A stretch of 64,000 bases of DNA from Dendrophyllia cribrosa. Lineage: Eukaryota; Cnidaria; Anthozoa; Scleractinia; Dendrophylliidae. This document shows, in pieces, positions 10,690 through 21,904 of this stretch. Each line of letters starts with the position of its first letter. Position 1 is the first letter of the stretch. Location of the stretch: NCBI GenBank assembly GCA_024195265.1, contig JAJLRJ010000004.1, forward strand, positions 27,181,434-27,245,433, given 5' to 3'. Under the pieces are notes generated by a model that saw only the letters and a list, made by a program, of their open reading frames with translations, made no database searches and was not told the DNA's origin. A program made the position numbers and the translations under genes.

Positions 10690-11205
10690 CATACGAGATA
10701 TATATGAGTCTGGGCGGGGGTCACAAATTCGCCAATGTTGATAATGTTATGTTCGTTGCCTGCTGTCTTGTCATATTGGACTTTACTGGTGTTGGGTTTG
10801 GTCTTGATCCCTTCTGTTACCGTGTCACTATTGATTGCTGTTGGTGCAAGAAGGTGGTCAGGTGTTGGGAGTGTTGTTCGTGTCCGACGGTTCACCATCC
10901 GTTGGGCAGGGGAGTAGGTGTGACCTTTTGGTGGTGTGTTTTCATAGTTGAGCAGGGAAATTTGGAAGTCATCTGATTTCTTTAGCATAGATTCTGATAC
11001 TTTGACTGCTGCCTCAGCCTTGCCATTACCCTGTGAGTCGTAGGGACTCGAGGTGGTATGAGTGAAGCCATACTGAGAGGCAAAGTCGCTATACTCTTTG
11101 CTAGTGAACTGTTGTCTGTGTGACAGATGCGTGGGATGTGGAACCTGACATAGTGGGCTTTGGTTTTGCTGGTGACAGTTGTTGCTAGAGGTACCCACCA
11201 CAGTA
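10690..11205 (-). pseudogene. Ty3/gypsy integrase C-terminal fragment
   Basis: The minus-strand frame encodes the end of an integrase catalytic core and its tail: QFTSKEYSDFASQYGF, then SSPYDSQGNGKAEAAVK with the catalytic Glu, then LLNYENTPPKGHTYSPAQRM. The DNGPQ block before QFTS is deleted, so the catalytic Asp of that motif is missing. The frame runs on without a stop through GEFVTPAQTH into Harbinger exon A, giving a 235-codon chimeric open frame. The junction matches a splice acceptor (CGTATGCAG|GCGAC at 10686), so the fusion may only be read-through of an intron. No RT or LTR is seen beside it. Confidence 0.85.
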
Positions 11206-11210
11206 GTCTG

Positions 11211-11620
11211 AACTTAGTTACTCATAAGTACAATTGAGAATCAGAAGGTGGATCTACTTTTGCTGTCAAGACTGCGAAACAGTGGAACAGACTAAAGGTT
11301 ACCCTAAAAAATCAGGCTTCCATTGGTTGTTTTAAGCGCACTTTTTATAAGGACCTTTTATGTGAGCAAAAGGCTTCCATGCTCCTATAATCTGCCATTT
11401 ACACCCATTTTTATTCTCATGTAAATAACCTTGTAAATAGTACACTTGTATATTTATATATTTTATTTGCTTTTATGCAAATAAATCACGATTGATAGTA
11501 CATTTATTATAGATTTTAGATAGTTTTTATAAGGTCCACATGTTTATCAGTAAATATATTTACTGGCATGTGTAACTCTGTTTAAATAAAGTTTATTATT
11601 ATTATTATTGTTATCAATGC
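11211..11620 (+). pseudogene. LINE 3' end (RT C-terminus and tail)
   Basis: The frame ending at TAA 11388-11390 reads GGSTFAVKTAKQWNRL then ASIGCFKRTF, the usual C-terminal block of CR1/L2-type LINE reverse transcriptases (aromatic, Trp-Asn, then a Phe-Lys helix). A 3' UTR follows, ending in AATAAA and an (ATT)n-type tail at 11592-11620, so this is a typical 5'-truncated insertion. It lies directly against the dispersed repeat at 11624. Confidence 0.7.
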
Positions 11621-11623
11621 GGG

Positions 11624-11813
11624 GAGATGTTTGTTTTACGGATTTCGGAACCAAAGTAGCAGTCAAGCGACTTAAAGGTAAAACAGATTACATTTTTTGA
11701 TGGGAATTTATGTCTATATCAATCTGTGATTGACTTTTTCTTTCTGTTCTCATTAGTTTTGGAGAATTGTTATAAAACGTGCTTAAATTCTGTTGTATTG
11801 ATTTCCTGAATTT
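11624..11813 (+). repeat. dispersed repeat copy B
   Basis: Inverted partner of 1254-1478, with the same start (GCGGGGAGATGTTTG) and end. The LINE tail at 11620 abuts its ATCAATGCGGGG start, where copy A continues into unrelated open sequence, so the LINE probably inserted into this copy. Confidence 0.7.
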
Positions 11814-11819
11814 CATTGA

Positions 11820-12290
11820 AGACAGCTTGGCCTCGATGCGCTATAAATGGTATGCATTTTGCTTTTAAACATAAACTTATGGAGATTTTAATAAAATTTT
11901 TCGAAAGAAGATTGTGTTTCATTCATTACATAGATTGAAAAGCGACTTTATGTAAACAAAACAAGACTTGGATTTTGTAGTTCTATCTTCACTCCCATCG
12001 CCTTATGCCAATATGTTTGTATTTTTTGCAATTTTGATTTCCAAATCAGTTTCTCGGGCAATTTGTGATACGCAACAGGTGTATTTTATTCGGAAATTAG
12101 TCAAACTAATTATTCTAGACCGAGAAAAAGTTCTTTAGTGAACTTTTGTACGGTCTAAATGTGCTGTGCAGACGGTCAGATAATACTGTTTTTAAGAATA
12201 GCTAAAATTGAAAAATAGTGCAGTCGTCAATCTTAATTCTTGTGCTTCCCACCTTTCACCTTAGTTAAGCTTATCATCGGTTTTCTGTTC
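11820..12290. other. no gene recognised
   Basis: AT-rich and without an open frame of interest. It may hold the 5' part of the BEL/Pao remnant that follows, but I see no LTR boundary. Confidence 0.35.
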
Positions 12291-12299
12291 AGAGGGCTA

Positions 12300-12756
12300 G
12301 CTGTTAGGCTCAGCCTTTCTATATATATATTATGGGATTCTGCGTTTGATGCCCTGGTAGACAGTTTCCCACGACAGAAATTGCATCCATCATTCCAACA
12401 TCTAGAAGGTAGAGCAAAGAAAGTTGTAGAACAGCTTCAGTTCATAATCTACAACCCTGAAAGAGCTTACAAAGAATCAAGAAAAAAGTTGAAAAACCGT
12501 TTTGGACATTCTGCAATACTAAGTGCGAACTTCCAGACCAAGCTCACCAATTGGCCTAAAGTAGGGAACAATGTCGCAAAGGGGATGCAAGAATTTAGTG
12601 ACTTTTTCCAACAAGTTGAGGTAGCTAGAGAGCACGTTCCAAGTCTCAAGATCTTTGACTTTTCATCCAAGCTACAGAACCTGGTAGAAAAGCTACCAGG
12701 ATGGTTTAAAACCAAATGGTCAACTAAAGTTCAGAAGTTACAACAAACAGAGGGTC
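12300..12756 (+). pseudogene. BEL/Pao gag fragment (DUF1759-like)
   Basis: The open frame contains a gag-like helical domain: FQHLEGRAKKVVEQL, YKESRKKLKNRFG, a KLTNWPKVGNN segment, then FSSKLQNLVEKLPGWFKTKW. The hydrophobic helix, Trp spacing and RFG step match the DUF1759-type gag of BEL/Pao LTR retrotransposons. The start is missing. The frame leaves the family at about 12756, where an LTR-like insert begins, and the family resumes at 13925. Confidence 0.65.
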
Positions 12757-13922
12757 AGTGTTTCCATCCTTTCATTACGGAATCGCGCCCATTGAAAACC
12801 GTCGGCCGAAAAATGTGGGGTACCCATGATGTTTTGCGCGCTGACAAAGGATCCCGCTTCTTGCGGTTTCTTTTGTGACGTCTTGAAATTATCCTGGGTG
12901 TTTTGCGCATTGTTTCTGCAAGACAATAGAAACGGAAAGATGCAAACAGAATTGTTACGGCAAGACGAAACAAAACACTCGCTGAAAGTAATGCGTTACG
13001 CATTCGACTTTGGTTTTATTATCTTGCGCTTTTAACAAAACCTGTAAGTCCCAAATTTATGTATTTCTACTTAGCAGATAAATAATGATTTTAAATCCTG
13101 TGTAGCGAAACATTTTTAGCTTTTCTTTGGCCATGCGAATAAAGCAAATGCGTTGTGTTAAAGGTTTTGAATTTCGCTTGACGTTGTTTTTGTTGGTATG
13201 CAAATGTTTACAACCCGACAAAACTAAAACAATCTCACACATGAAAGTCTTTCATGCTATTGTACTCTTCGTATCTCTTTCTTGTCATTAACTTGAAAAA
13301 AATAATGACAATTTCATTAAACATTCCCGTTTTGAGAAGCCGATACACCATGTATATGCGTTACAAGGTACTTTTCAAATCAGAGGTTTAAGTTTCGCTT
13401 CATTAGTCACGTATGCAAATAATTCTGAACTCACGGGCGACAAAAAATACTTGCAATGGATCGGTTAAATTCTTGTTACTAACTACTGGTATAAAGATTT
13501 CAATAATATTATTATTCTTGGCCGATTTTCAATGAAGATATTTTATTCAGTCTCTCAATATCTTACCCAAATACTGTTTAAGTTTTCGATGCATAACAAG
13601 TTTCATATTGACATTTGTCACCTTTTGTAGACAAACGCATCAAGGACACTGGTCTATGTGTTCTAATTGATCGATTTTTGGCATTAAAATATCCTTTTCA
13701 AGACAATATAATGTATTTCTGTTAGATAGCAATTTCAAGGAAAGCACGGGCTTGTAGTGCAATGTAGTGCGGATCGCTTTTGTGATGCAGTCACGCAACA
13801 TGCGTAAAAAAATTTGACCGAATTATCCTTGCGAGAGACCCATTGTTCTTCTGTTGTCTGCTGAATAATAGACTTGTTGCACGTATTTTCGCCTAGAAAT
13901 AATAGCTATACACAGGGGAACA
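12757..13922 (+). mobile_element. LTR-like insert (TG...CA) inside BEL gag
   Basis: The sequence between two consecutive pieces of the BEL gag begins TGTTTCC and ends GGGGAACA, a short imperfect inverted repeat with TG/CA ends as in LTRs. Inside are AATAAA (13138), a TATAAA-like site (13491) and no long open frame, consistent with a solo LTR of about 1.17 kb. I do not see a clean 5-bp target duplication, so the exact ends are uncertain. Confidence 0.4.
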
Positions 13923-13924
13923 TT

Positions 13925-14750
13925 TGATTGACAACAATTCCGTAATGTCTGAGTTTGTGAAGGACGTTAACTTTCACGCTGAACAGATGAACATTCCTCA
14001 AATCTCGCAAACATTACCCGCTAGTGTTAACCAGAGAACTACACCCAGACAGTCAATTGGTTCCCGCAAAGAAGCGCAAAACTCTACCTGTGGGCCAGTT
14101 ACAACACTGGCAACTCAGTCCAACAAGGAATATGCCAAAAGACTGAGTCACTAGCCACTCCTGAAAGTCAAAGTACAGCTACCACTCCCATGGCTACGTT
14201 CTGCTCGTATCACAGAAAAAAGTCTCATGATCTCGATGAATGCCAGAAATTTTGCGAGCTTGAATTCTATGAATGAAAGGACTTTCTGTTTAGAAGAGGA
14301 TTTTGCTTTAACTGCGCAAACGTTGTGATAAAGGTCGACCCCTATGTAAAATATGTGGAAACAAACATGTCACAGCCCTCCATGATCCATCAAGACCAGA
14401 AAACAACACCACTCAATCTTTATTAGGCTGTACTCAAGTATGCAAAGAAGGACCTTGCCTTTCTTGTGCCAGGATTGTTTTGTTTAAAGTCCCCAACCAG
14501 TCAACCAGATCCAACAACAGAGACCTTAACATACATGGTTCTTCATGGGCAGTGAACAGACATGTTTGTTACAGATGCTCTCTTAAATGAATTAAATCTT
14601 AGTGGAAAAGAAGTCAACTTACAAGTTAGTACGATTGTGGGAACCAACACTGTCAAATTGCGTAGAGTCTCAGGTCTTTAAATTCAAGATGTGAAAGGTG
14701 AACATTCACCCGTTAAAGTACTTTACGCTTACGCTCAGCAAAAATCCTAA
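13925..14750 (+). pseudogene. BEL/Pao gag zinc-knuckle and protease remnant
   Basis: Frames continue the BEL protein: SEFVKDVNFHAEQMN (from 13948), a Cys/His block CSYHRKKSHDLDECQKF (about 14193), a second knuckle around CKICGNKHVTALHDP (about 14349-14395), then a protease-like stretch (MFVTDALLNELNLSG, about 14557-14606, followed by STIVGTN). Each block lies in a different frame, so there are at least three frameshifts. The aspartic-protease DTG/DNG motif is not seen. RT and RNase H are absent. Confidence 0.7.
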
Positions 14751-15049
14751 CAACCCCACACTGATAGCAAAGACTTCAGTTGCCAGGATGAGAAAAGCCT
14801 TAAAGAATCTCAAGTCCATTATATCAGGCCGCAAGAAAGACACCCACTGAACGGAGAACACAGATTTTGTCACTTATAGTGCAAGAGTTAGTTCATTCTG
14901 AGAGGATTATCCTGCATTACCTTCAATGCCACTATTTTAATCTTGAGGTGGAAACACAGAGTAACCTCAATGGAAATTCAGACAAATTCCAAGGTCGAAA
15001 CTCTGTGTGCTGCAGAAACGACAAGTTGAAAAAGTGAAGCTTCATATAC

Positions 15050-15500
15050 AAGTTACATCCGTTTGTTGACCAAAACGGACTCCTCGGGATCGGCAGACAA
15101 ACTAACAATTCAAAAGGACCTTATCTACAAAGGTGCTCAAGTGATGATCCTGCACTCCATGCAGGCAGAGATGCTGCAGAAAATCCACGCCAATCATTTT
15201 GGTCCCAAATCAAACATATGCATGGCATGGGAAGTTCTCTTCTGGCCAGGGATGAGACAAGCAATCTTCGACATGTGCAACAGCTGTGGCACCTGTACGC
15301 AAGATGGCTTGAAGGCGTTGAAAGAACCCATGTGGTCCCTTTGATTCCAACACTACCGTGGCAGATTGTAAGCCGAGACATATTTACGTATCAACAACAA
15401 GCCTACCTCGTCACTGTTTGCCATTTTTCTGATTGGATTCAGAACCTTCTATTGCCTTATTTCACTCTTTTGACAGTTCGCTCACACAACAAGCCTGCAA
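15050..15500 (+). pseudogene. Ty3/gypsy integrase zinc-binding fragment
   Basis: The frame from 15063 encodes the H2C2 zinc-binding domain and start of the core: KIHANHFGPKSNI, FWPGMRQAIFDMCNSC, CGTC. After a frameshift near 15345 the next frame reads PTLPWQIVSRDIFTYQQQAY and VTVCHFSDWI, where the first catalytic Asp (SRDIF) is kept. It ends soon after. This is a different piece of the protein from the minus-strand fragment at 10.7 kb, and the BEL remnant just upstream is from another family, so this is a composite of insertions. Confidence 0.85.
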
Positions 15501-15579
15501 ACATTTATCAAGATCTTAGTCGGCCTCTTTTAGAAGCTCTTCGCAAAGTGTCGAATTGCAAATTACACAAATAACTCTG

Positions 15580-16380
15580 TTGCATACGAGGGAGTCTTCA
15601 AGCTTTTCGAAATTGCATGTGGACGCCAACGCCTTTAAATCTGTGACCAATTTTTCTCCCTTCTATAAATTGAGGCAAGGCAATCCAAGGAAAATGGCCT
15701 AAACTACAATACCAGTAAGTCAGATTTATGATTGTCTAGCATTTTTAAAGTTCTCGTAGGTTGTAATCTTAAGCAGGTAAATTGTTTGACAATGGTGGAA
15801 GCCTTGCAGCTCCCTTGCATTTGTTGCATCTCCATGTTCTTTTGGAGTTTATAGCACAGCGCACAATTACTATAAATAGATCACGTCTTATGGGCCTCCC
15901 TGCATGGCTCAGACAAACATTGGAGCTCGCTGAAGGGAAATAAAGGAGGTCGAGAAATCTGGAATGAAAGTGTTCATTCCCTTCCCGAAGCCTTCGCAAG
16001 GTATAGAAAAGTGCAAGCGGTGGATAGTGACTTGTTCACGGCAGTTCTTTACTGAAATGAGTATCACAAGGAATACCTATATATGTGTTCATAATGACCA
16101 TAGAAGTGCCTTTGTTTGTCTTCTCAATCGCTTTGCATTCATTGTATGGCAGGTTGTTCTTAGGCTTGGAAATCTCCATTTCAGCGAGTTGTAATTTCAC
16201 CTCTTCTAGGTACAGCTTTCCTAGCAGTCCTGACATTTTTACATTCTCTTTTTTTTTTCTCTAAAAATTTTTTAAAAAATTGTACATTCTGATACATTAT
16301 CAGCGCTAGCTGTCACATTATTTTGTTTCTTCTTAGCTCAGTCTCGATTTACATCAGTATTTCTTGATGTACTGGGTTCA
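15580..16380. other. no gene recognised
   Basis: No domain motif or splice-consistent exon is visible on either strand. Confidence 0.4.
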
Positions 16381-16385
16381 CTAGA

Positions 16386-16826
16386 TTAAAGACTGGAACG
16401 TGATTTTCGCTCAAGTTCTCTCAGTTTCGCCTTGTTTCTTTCTATGTCCGAGTCTGTCCTCGTCACTGCTGAAACTTTATGCGATTGAAATTCTTGCCAG
16501 CCTGTTGTCGGTATCACTGGAAGCGAAACCACACTGTTGTTTCCTTTCAATTCACTAATTTCTTTTATGGCTTTTAAGGCGAACCATTTTCCATCATCAA
16601 TGCTCGAATTAAGAGTACAATGGCCCCCACTAAATATGCAATCTTTTGTGCGCCTCAAAAGTTCCTCGCGTTTTCCTTCCTGTTTCAAACCCCTGCACTT
16701 CAACCACCTTTTTAACTGATCCACAGTATAATATTCTGGTTCTCTCAAATTTCGAGCCCGGAACGCCGTCATCTTCGGTAAGCACCGTAAAATATCGAAT
16801 TGAAGTGCTTGTGAAAGACATGTCAC
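16386..16826 (-). CDS. SAP-domain protein
   Basis: A 146-codon minus frame. Residues about 33-62 form a SAP motif (YTVDQLKRWLKCRGLKQEG then KREELLRR): two short amphipathic helices with the conserved Leu, Arg/Gly and basic residues that bind AT-rich DNA. The rest is basic and polar with a coiled C-terminal tail (RNKAKLRELERKS). Similar SAP-first proteins occur in cnidarian transposon families, often near SWIM or Ulp1-type genes. Here an Ulp1-PHD pseudogene lies immediately upstream on the same strand. No stop interrupts the frame, but it may be one exon of a longer product. Confidence 0.6.
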   Translation of the reverse strand: MTCLSQALQFDILRCLPKMTAFRARNLREPEYYTVDQLKRWLKCRGLKQEGKREELLRRTKDCIFSGGHCTLNSSIDDGKWFALKAIKEISELKGNNSVVSLPVIPTTGWQEFQSHKVSAVTRTDSDIERNKAKLRELERKSRSSL

Positions 16827-16869
16827 ACACCGCTCTACTATAAATGGTACATGGAACAGTTTGTCTGAG

Positions 16870-17990
16870 TCACGCAGGGGGTCTCAATTTTAGTGACTTC
16901 ATTTGTGCGCAGTGCAATTGCCCAGGCTGGTATGTTGACACATGTGGGACGATACCAGGATTTACATTTCGAGCACTGGACATATTCTTGTTTATCATAT
17001 GCCAGTCTACAGACACAGAAGATAGCAACGATGATTTATTGCAGCCCAAATGGAATGGCACTCTCTTAACAGTCTTGGGAAATGGTACCATTGCCCCATT
17101 TTCTAGGCAGCTGACATAGTGCCGATGTATATATCCTAGCACAGGGTCTAAACCATGACACAAATCAATCGCAAAGGCCAGGGAGAATAGACCACAGTCG
17201 TTACCACCTACTTGCCTCTGTACTTTTTCATTATAAAAATTGACTTTATCCCTGGGATACATCAACATACGACAATCATGCTCTATTGCAATTGAATGGG
17301 GATTGCAAAACATGCTGTCAAAGATTTTGACAGTTCCAGGTGGTGTCGAAATTGTACTTGAGCACACGCAGTGTGACCCAGTATTCACAATTTGAACAAA
17401 CTGTGATGTTGCAGGGATAATCAGCGGACCTTTGATTGCAGGATCATTAAGGCCATCTACAAATGGAAAATCCCTCTTTAGAAACATCTGCCCAGCATGG
17501 ATTTCAGAATCATTCAGCCAGGTGGTCTTCTGTGAAATTCTTGACTTGTTTTCCATGTAGAGATCCAGTTTGAAATCAGGATCGTCTGAATGTCAGTTTT
17601 CTATTTTGACCCATGATAAGGGATCAGGAGAATTTTCATCAATTATGATAGGAGTGGAAGAGTCACCATGGTGACTGTGGCAATGCCCCCTTTCAACCTT
17701 GGTGCTACCAGATGGGTTTGGTGTGTTTGATGCACATGGTGTTGAAGAATCAACAGCATCTTTGTTTTCTTCCTGGTCAGAGATTGTCTCAGAGACTGTC
17801 TCAGAGTCTTACATTCTCTCTGGGCAGACTGATCCTGGAGTAGCAGCTAGAGCAAGGGTGGTCGCTTTATCGTCATCTTTCTTATCATTATATGGACTTC
17901 TCTTTTGAGGGGAATAACTTTCTTGGTATAAAATTGTCTCAGAGACTGGTTGTTTTCTCTTATATCGTTTCTGGGCAGGCTGATCCTGGC
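16870..17990 (-). pseudogene. Ulp1-type cysteine protease with PHD finger
   Basis: The minus frame starting near 17556 carries the C48 protease order: WLNDSEIHAGQMFLK, a His block (IVNTGSHCVCSS), an Asp block (GTVKIFDSMF) and the nucleophile block (QVGGNDCGLFSLAF). After a frameshift near 17035 another frame gives a PHD-like finger (FCVCRLAYDKQ, VQCSKCKSWYRPTC). Upstream the same frame continues through a Ser/Thr/Asp-rich linker but meets a TGA at 17593-17595. Family members cut SUMO-like bonds, and this architecture is common in transposon-linked cnidarian genes. The linker DNA holds a rough tandem duplication (about 17760-17900 and 17925-18040). Confidence 0.85.
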
Positions 17991-18049
17991 TGGTAGCAGC
18001 AGGGGCAACGGTGGGTGCTTCATTGTCATCTTTTTTATAATAAGATCAA

Positions 18050-18550
18050 GGCTGTGATCTAGGAAAATTTTCAGGGAGCCCTTCGGGCTCCCAACCAGTA
18101 CAAGTAGGTCGCCCAGCCTACTAGGTTGGTCGCCGAACTAATTAATTAATAATTAATTTAAGGGTTTAATCAGTTAATAATTAACCATGAAAATAATAAT
18201 AATAGAATTTGGCGTTTTATTGTTGTTTTATGGCATATGCAGCATCTCAGTGACAATTATTCTTGCCTGCTTACTTACAATAGACAAAATTTAATTTGAC
18301 TTCATAGTAAATTTATTAGTGTTGCAAATTATCAAGGAAATTTTGTCAAGGAAGTTTGATCAGAGGCCACAATTCTTTTTATAACAAATCAGAAATGATT
18401 ACAACATCTTTCTCTAGACAAATAACTTACAGCTTTGGTAATGTCTTCTTCTTAATGTAGTCCCTTGCAAATAATTGAACAGCACAAAATATACAAAGCA
18501 AAACCTGTTATAAAATTAAATAACTTGTTACTTTTGCTGAAACACTTTTA
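18050..18550. other. AT-rich spacer
   Basis: No gene. A TAATTAATTAATAATTAATTTAA stretch near 18140 and a small inverted phrase around 18082-18130 are the only notable sequence. Confidence 0.4.
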
Positions 18551-18556
18551 AATTTG

Positions 18557-19070
18557 CTGGCCACTCCTACCAGTGAAATTTATCCAGTACAAAACTTTAA
18601 CGTTCTTATTTCTAATTGCTGGATTTCTCTTACATTTACTGGCCACTGCCAGTGAAATTTCCCCAGTACAAAACTTAAACATTCTTTTTTTTTAACTCAC
18701 TGGAACACTCTTCCAAACAGCAAATACATCTCACCGCCATCTTATCTGGCCACTGCCAGTGAAATTCTTCTAGTTCAAACTTACATTCGTATTTCTGGAA
18801 AACTCTCAAATTTACTGGCCACTGCCAGTGAAATTCTTCAATCTAGTTCAAAACTTACATTCTTATTTCTTGAAAACTCTTAAATTTACTGGCCACTGCC
18901 AGTGAAATTCTTCTAGTTCAAAACTTACATTCTTATTTCTGGAAAACTCTCAAATTTACTGGCCACTGCCAGTGAAATTCTTCTAGTTCAAAACTTACAT
19001 CCCGGGACTTACATTCTTATTTCTGGAAAACTCTTAAATTTACTGGCAACTACTAGTGAAAAAAAAAATA
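18557..19070. repeat. tandem repeat, ~70-bp unit, 7 copies
   Basis: The core CTGGCCACTGCCAGTGAAAT recurs at about 18557, 18639, 18746, 18815, 18889, 18959 and 19043. The middle copies share a full unit (core, TTCTTCTAGTTCAAAACTTA, CATTCTTATTTCTGGAAAAC, TCTCAAATTTA) with a period of 69-74 bp. Outer copies are more diverged. Each unit contains the hairpin ACTGGC-CACT-GCCAGT. Confidence 0.9.
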
Positions 19071-19153
19071 ACCATACAGACACATACAAATTCTTATAAA
19101 CGTTCTGTAACACAATGAACCAACATGCAGTCCATAAACACATTTATGAGCCT

Positions 19154-21900
19154 TCAAGAACTTTCCTTCTTTGGAAGACCAGCCCAAATTCTTGCCTTAG
19201 GATGGGTCTCTACCCATTGTTCTCTTTGAGGTCGAATGCTTGATGTGCGGAACTTTGTAACTACCTTGGAAAGGAGACCAGAGTTGACAAATTCTTGGGG
19301 CCTCTGTGCTTTTGGGGTCGGATGGTACTTGACTGATATTCCGAGGATGTCATCCAAGTTTTCTTGGCTCATGCTTGACCCGGTTCATGCTGCTGAAGCC
19401 TCTGTCCACAACAGCTGTTGACAAAGGCCAGGTGAGAACGATTTCTGCTAGTAACAGGAAATTATAGCACTGATTTGGGAGACTTTGAAAGATTGATGCA
19501 AAAGTTTCTTCTTCACTTCTCCCACTTAAGTGCAGACTGACATGGCTTTTTACTGTTGACCATTCTCTGTCGATTTCTGTAAGGTCGCACCCAGCTCTCA
19601 ACAAATGATCTTTGTAGTGATCTGCCAGCAATTGCACTTCTTCCTCACCATATGTGGCAGCTCCATCTCATCGTTTGTCCAGATTTCTGGATCCAGTACT
19701 GCTGCGGCTTTAAGGACAGGATCATTCTCTAAATAGCCAAACCTTTCTTGAACATTCTGGAGAACATCATCCAAAACTCTCTGCTTTTTTGCTTCAAACT
19801 CTTTGAGATCTGCATCATGATCACTTCCGACAATGGGGATCTCATTGAAGGTATTCGTACCTTCCATCTGTTGCAGGAACAGTTGAAGTCTTGGGCCATT
19901 TGTCTTCTTCATTTTCATCAGTCTTAGCCGGAAATTGTTCACTGCTGCCATTGCTCGTGTGACAGTGGTAAAGTCAGCTTGAAACACTTTGCTTAGGTGT
20001 GCTGCCTCCTCCACGATGTCCCAAGTCAGGTGTGCAAACAACAGGCCCTTCATAGAAGTCAAGAACTTCGCAGAAAATGTAGCTCTGCCCTGTCTTCCAG
20101 CTGAACCGACTCTGCCCTCCTTGGTGTTTTCTGAATGCATAACAAGCACTTTGTAGCCATCAAAGACGATTTTCAAGGCTGTTTGCAGATGTGGAAGCCA
20201 CCGAGCTCCTAAGACATTGAGTGGCCTTGACACTTTTTCGTCCAGGGCTTCTGCAAGATTTCTCAGTTCTCTCAGAGCTTTTGCACTATAATGATATTCT
20301 TTGTACAAACTCTGGAGTGTTTCTCTGAGTTTTATGAACTCATCGTAATGCTCTAAGGACTTGACAACAGCGAGCTCTACTTTGTGCGCACCACACCAGA
20401 ACTCTTTGAAGTATTTTGTTGATGGATCTTGTTGAAGTCGACCCCAAACTCTACTTTTGGAGCCAGTCATCACAGCACAACCATCACTGCCAAATGCTGT
20501 CAGCCATCCCTGTTGTTTGAGATATGGAAGTGCTTATGGCCTCCAAGATATCTGAGCCACACCCTGACTTTGGCTCTTGAATGGCTAGATACTCACTAAC
20601 TGGTTTGCCAAGTTTCCAGTCAAGGTAACGCACGAACACAAGGACCTCTTCCAAGATACCAAAATCAGTTCCTCCATCTGCCATCACCAAAATGAAGTGG
20701 CTCTCTCTCAATTTTACCGCTGTCTCCTCTTTTATTAAGTCACTGATGTGGTGTAAAAACTCAGTACAGGCATTTCTTGTGGTGTAGGTTTCGCCAAGGT
20801 CAGCTCCATTGGGGTTTTGAAGAGCACACATTGTTTCATAATCATCAAAAGGCCTTTCAATCGCAACGATGGTAAATGCTGTCAAAATCTTCTTTTCCAA
20901 TTTAGGATCTTTGGCACTCATCAATTTGTTTAGAGATTTGACAAGCAGTCTTTTTTGAGGCTCCTGGCGTGCTTTCAGAGATTCAACACAGCTTGCATGT
21001 GCTTGACTTGTGTCATGCTTCTTTAGAGTTTCCATCTTGAATATTTTGCTTCCACTCTTCTTAGAAATGTCATTAGCTGAAGATGACTGAGAATTCTGGG
21101 AACACACACTGCAATACATTGAGTACACTTCACAGGTGGGCGGTTGTACCTGAGGGTATGGATATGTTAAATCATACTTTTCATTCGAGGAAAGGCATCG
21201 CGTGTTAATCCTCAACCACGGAAATGAAGAAAGCCAATTCCACTGGAACTTTCGCACTCTTTTGTCTTCATAGTTTGGCTTCCTTTTCTCAAAGGATTTT
21301 GTAGAATCACTCTTCTCTTTTGGGGGAGCAACTAATTTTCTCTTCCTCAGAACCACTCTTAGTACTGCGCGAATCTTCTTTCTTTGCCTTTCTTTGAAAA
21401 CCAAATTGTTCTAAACACCCTCTCTTTATGCCTTTCTTGGTACCTTTGTCATCGGGTTTTGAAGTTTTCACTTTGGGTTTTTCCTCAGAAACTGGAGGAG
21501 CTGGAGGAGGCATTCCTTTCTTCTTGAGGTCTCCGGCTTGTGTCGTCTGCTTCATCTCGTTTTGACATATCCCATCTCTTGAAACAGAGAACAGAGGAAC
21601 AAAGTGATTTGGCTCAAACCACGCACCAGGTCTATCATCACTACCTTCCCTTGTCCATAGCAAGAAAAGTGTTTCTGATGAGAATGTTGCCATTCGAGGG
21701 TAGACAATCCCATGCACAAAATCCCTTATCCATGTTGGACAGTTGGGGTAGGAGGAAAATACTGGCCTAGCCAGAACAGCGGATAAAGCAGACACTTGAA
21801 AATATCCACTCCATTCTTTTGGCTTGCTTGCAGTGCGTGCCTCTGAGAAGATAGCCAATTCCCTGTTTTGAGCTCTGACATGGAAAACCTTGTTGCCCAT
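19154..21900 (-). pseudogene. hAT-type transposase, ZNF862-like, vertnin-like N-terminus
   Basis: Four consecutive frames read as one protein of about 900 residues. The N-terminus (21307-21900) has a vertnin-like block (YPNCPTWIRDFVHGIVYPRM, LFLLWTREGS, WFEPNHFVPLF) and then a Lys-rich linker. Next are a TTF-type zinc finger (RKFQWNWLSSFPWL; MYCSVCSQ; KKHDTSQAHASC) and the RNase-H-like hAT core (FILVMADGGTDFG; FGSDGCAVMTGSK; FKEFWCGAHKVELA). The C-terminal dimerisation block is LPLSTAVVDRGFSSMNR-like (here WPLSTAVVDRGFSSMNR). Frameshifts near 21330, 20500, 19665 and 19360 break it. Intact members are domesticated or active hAT transposases acting in the nucleus. Confidence 0.85.
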
Positions 21901-21904
21901 TCTT

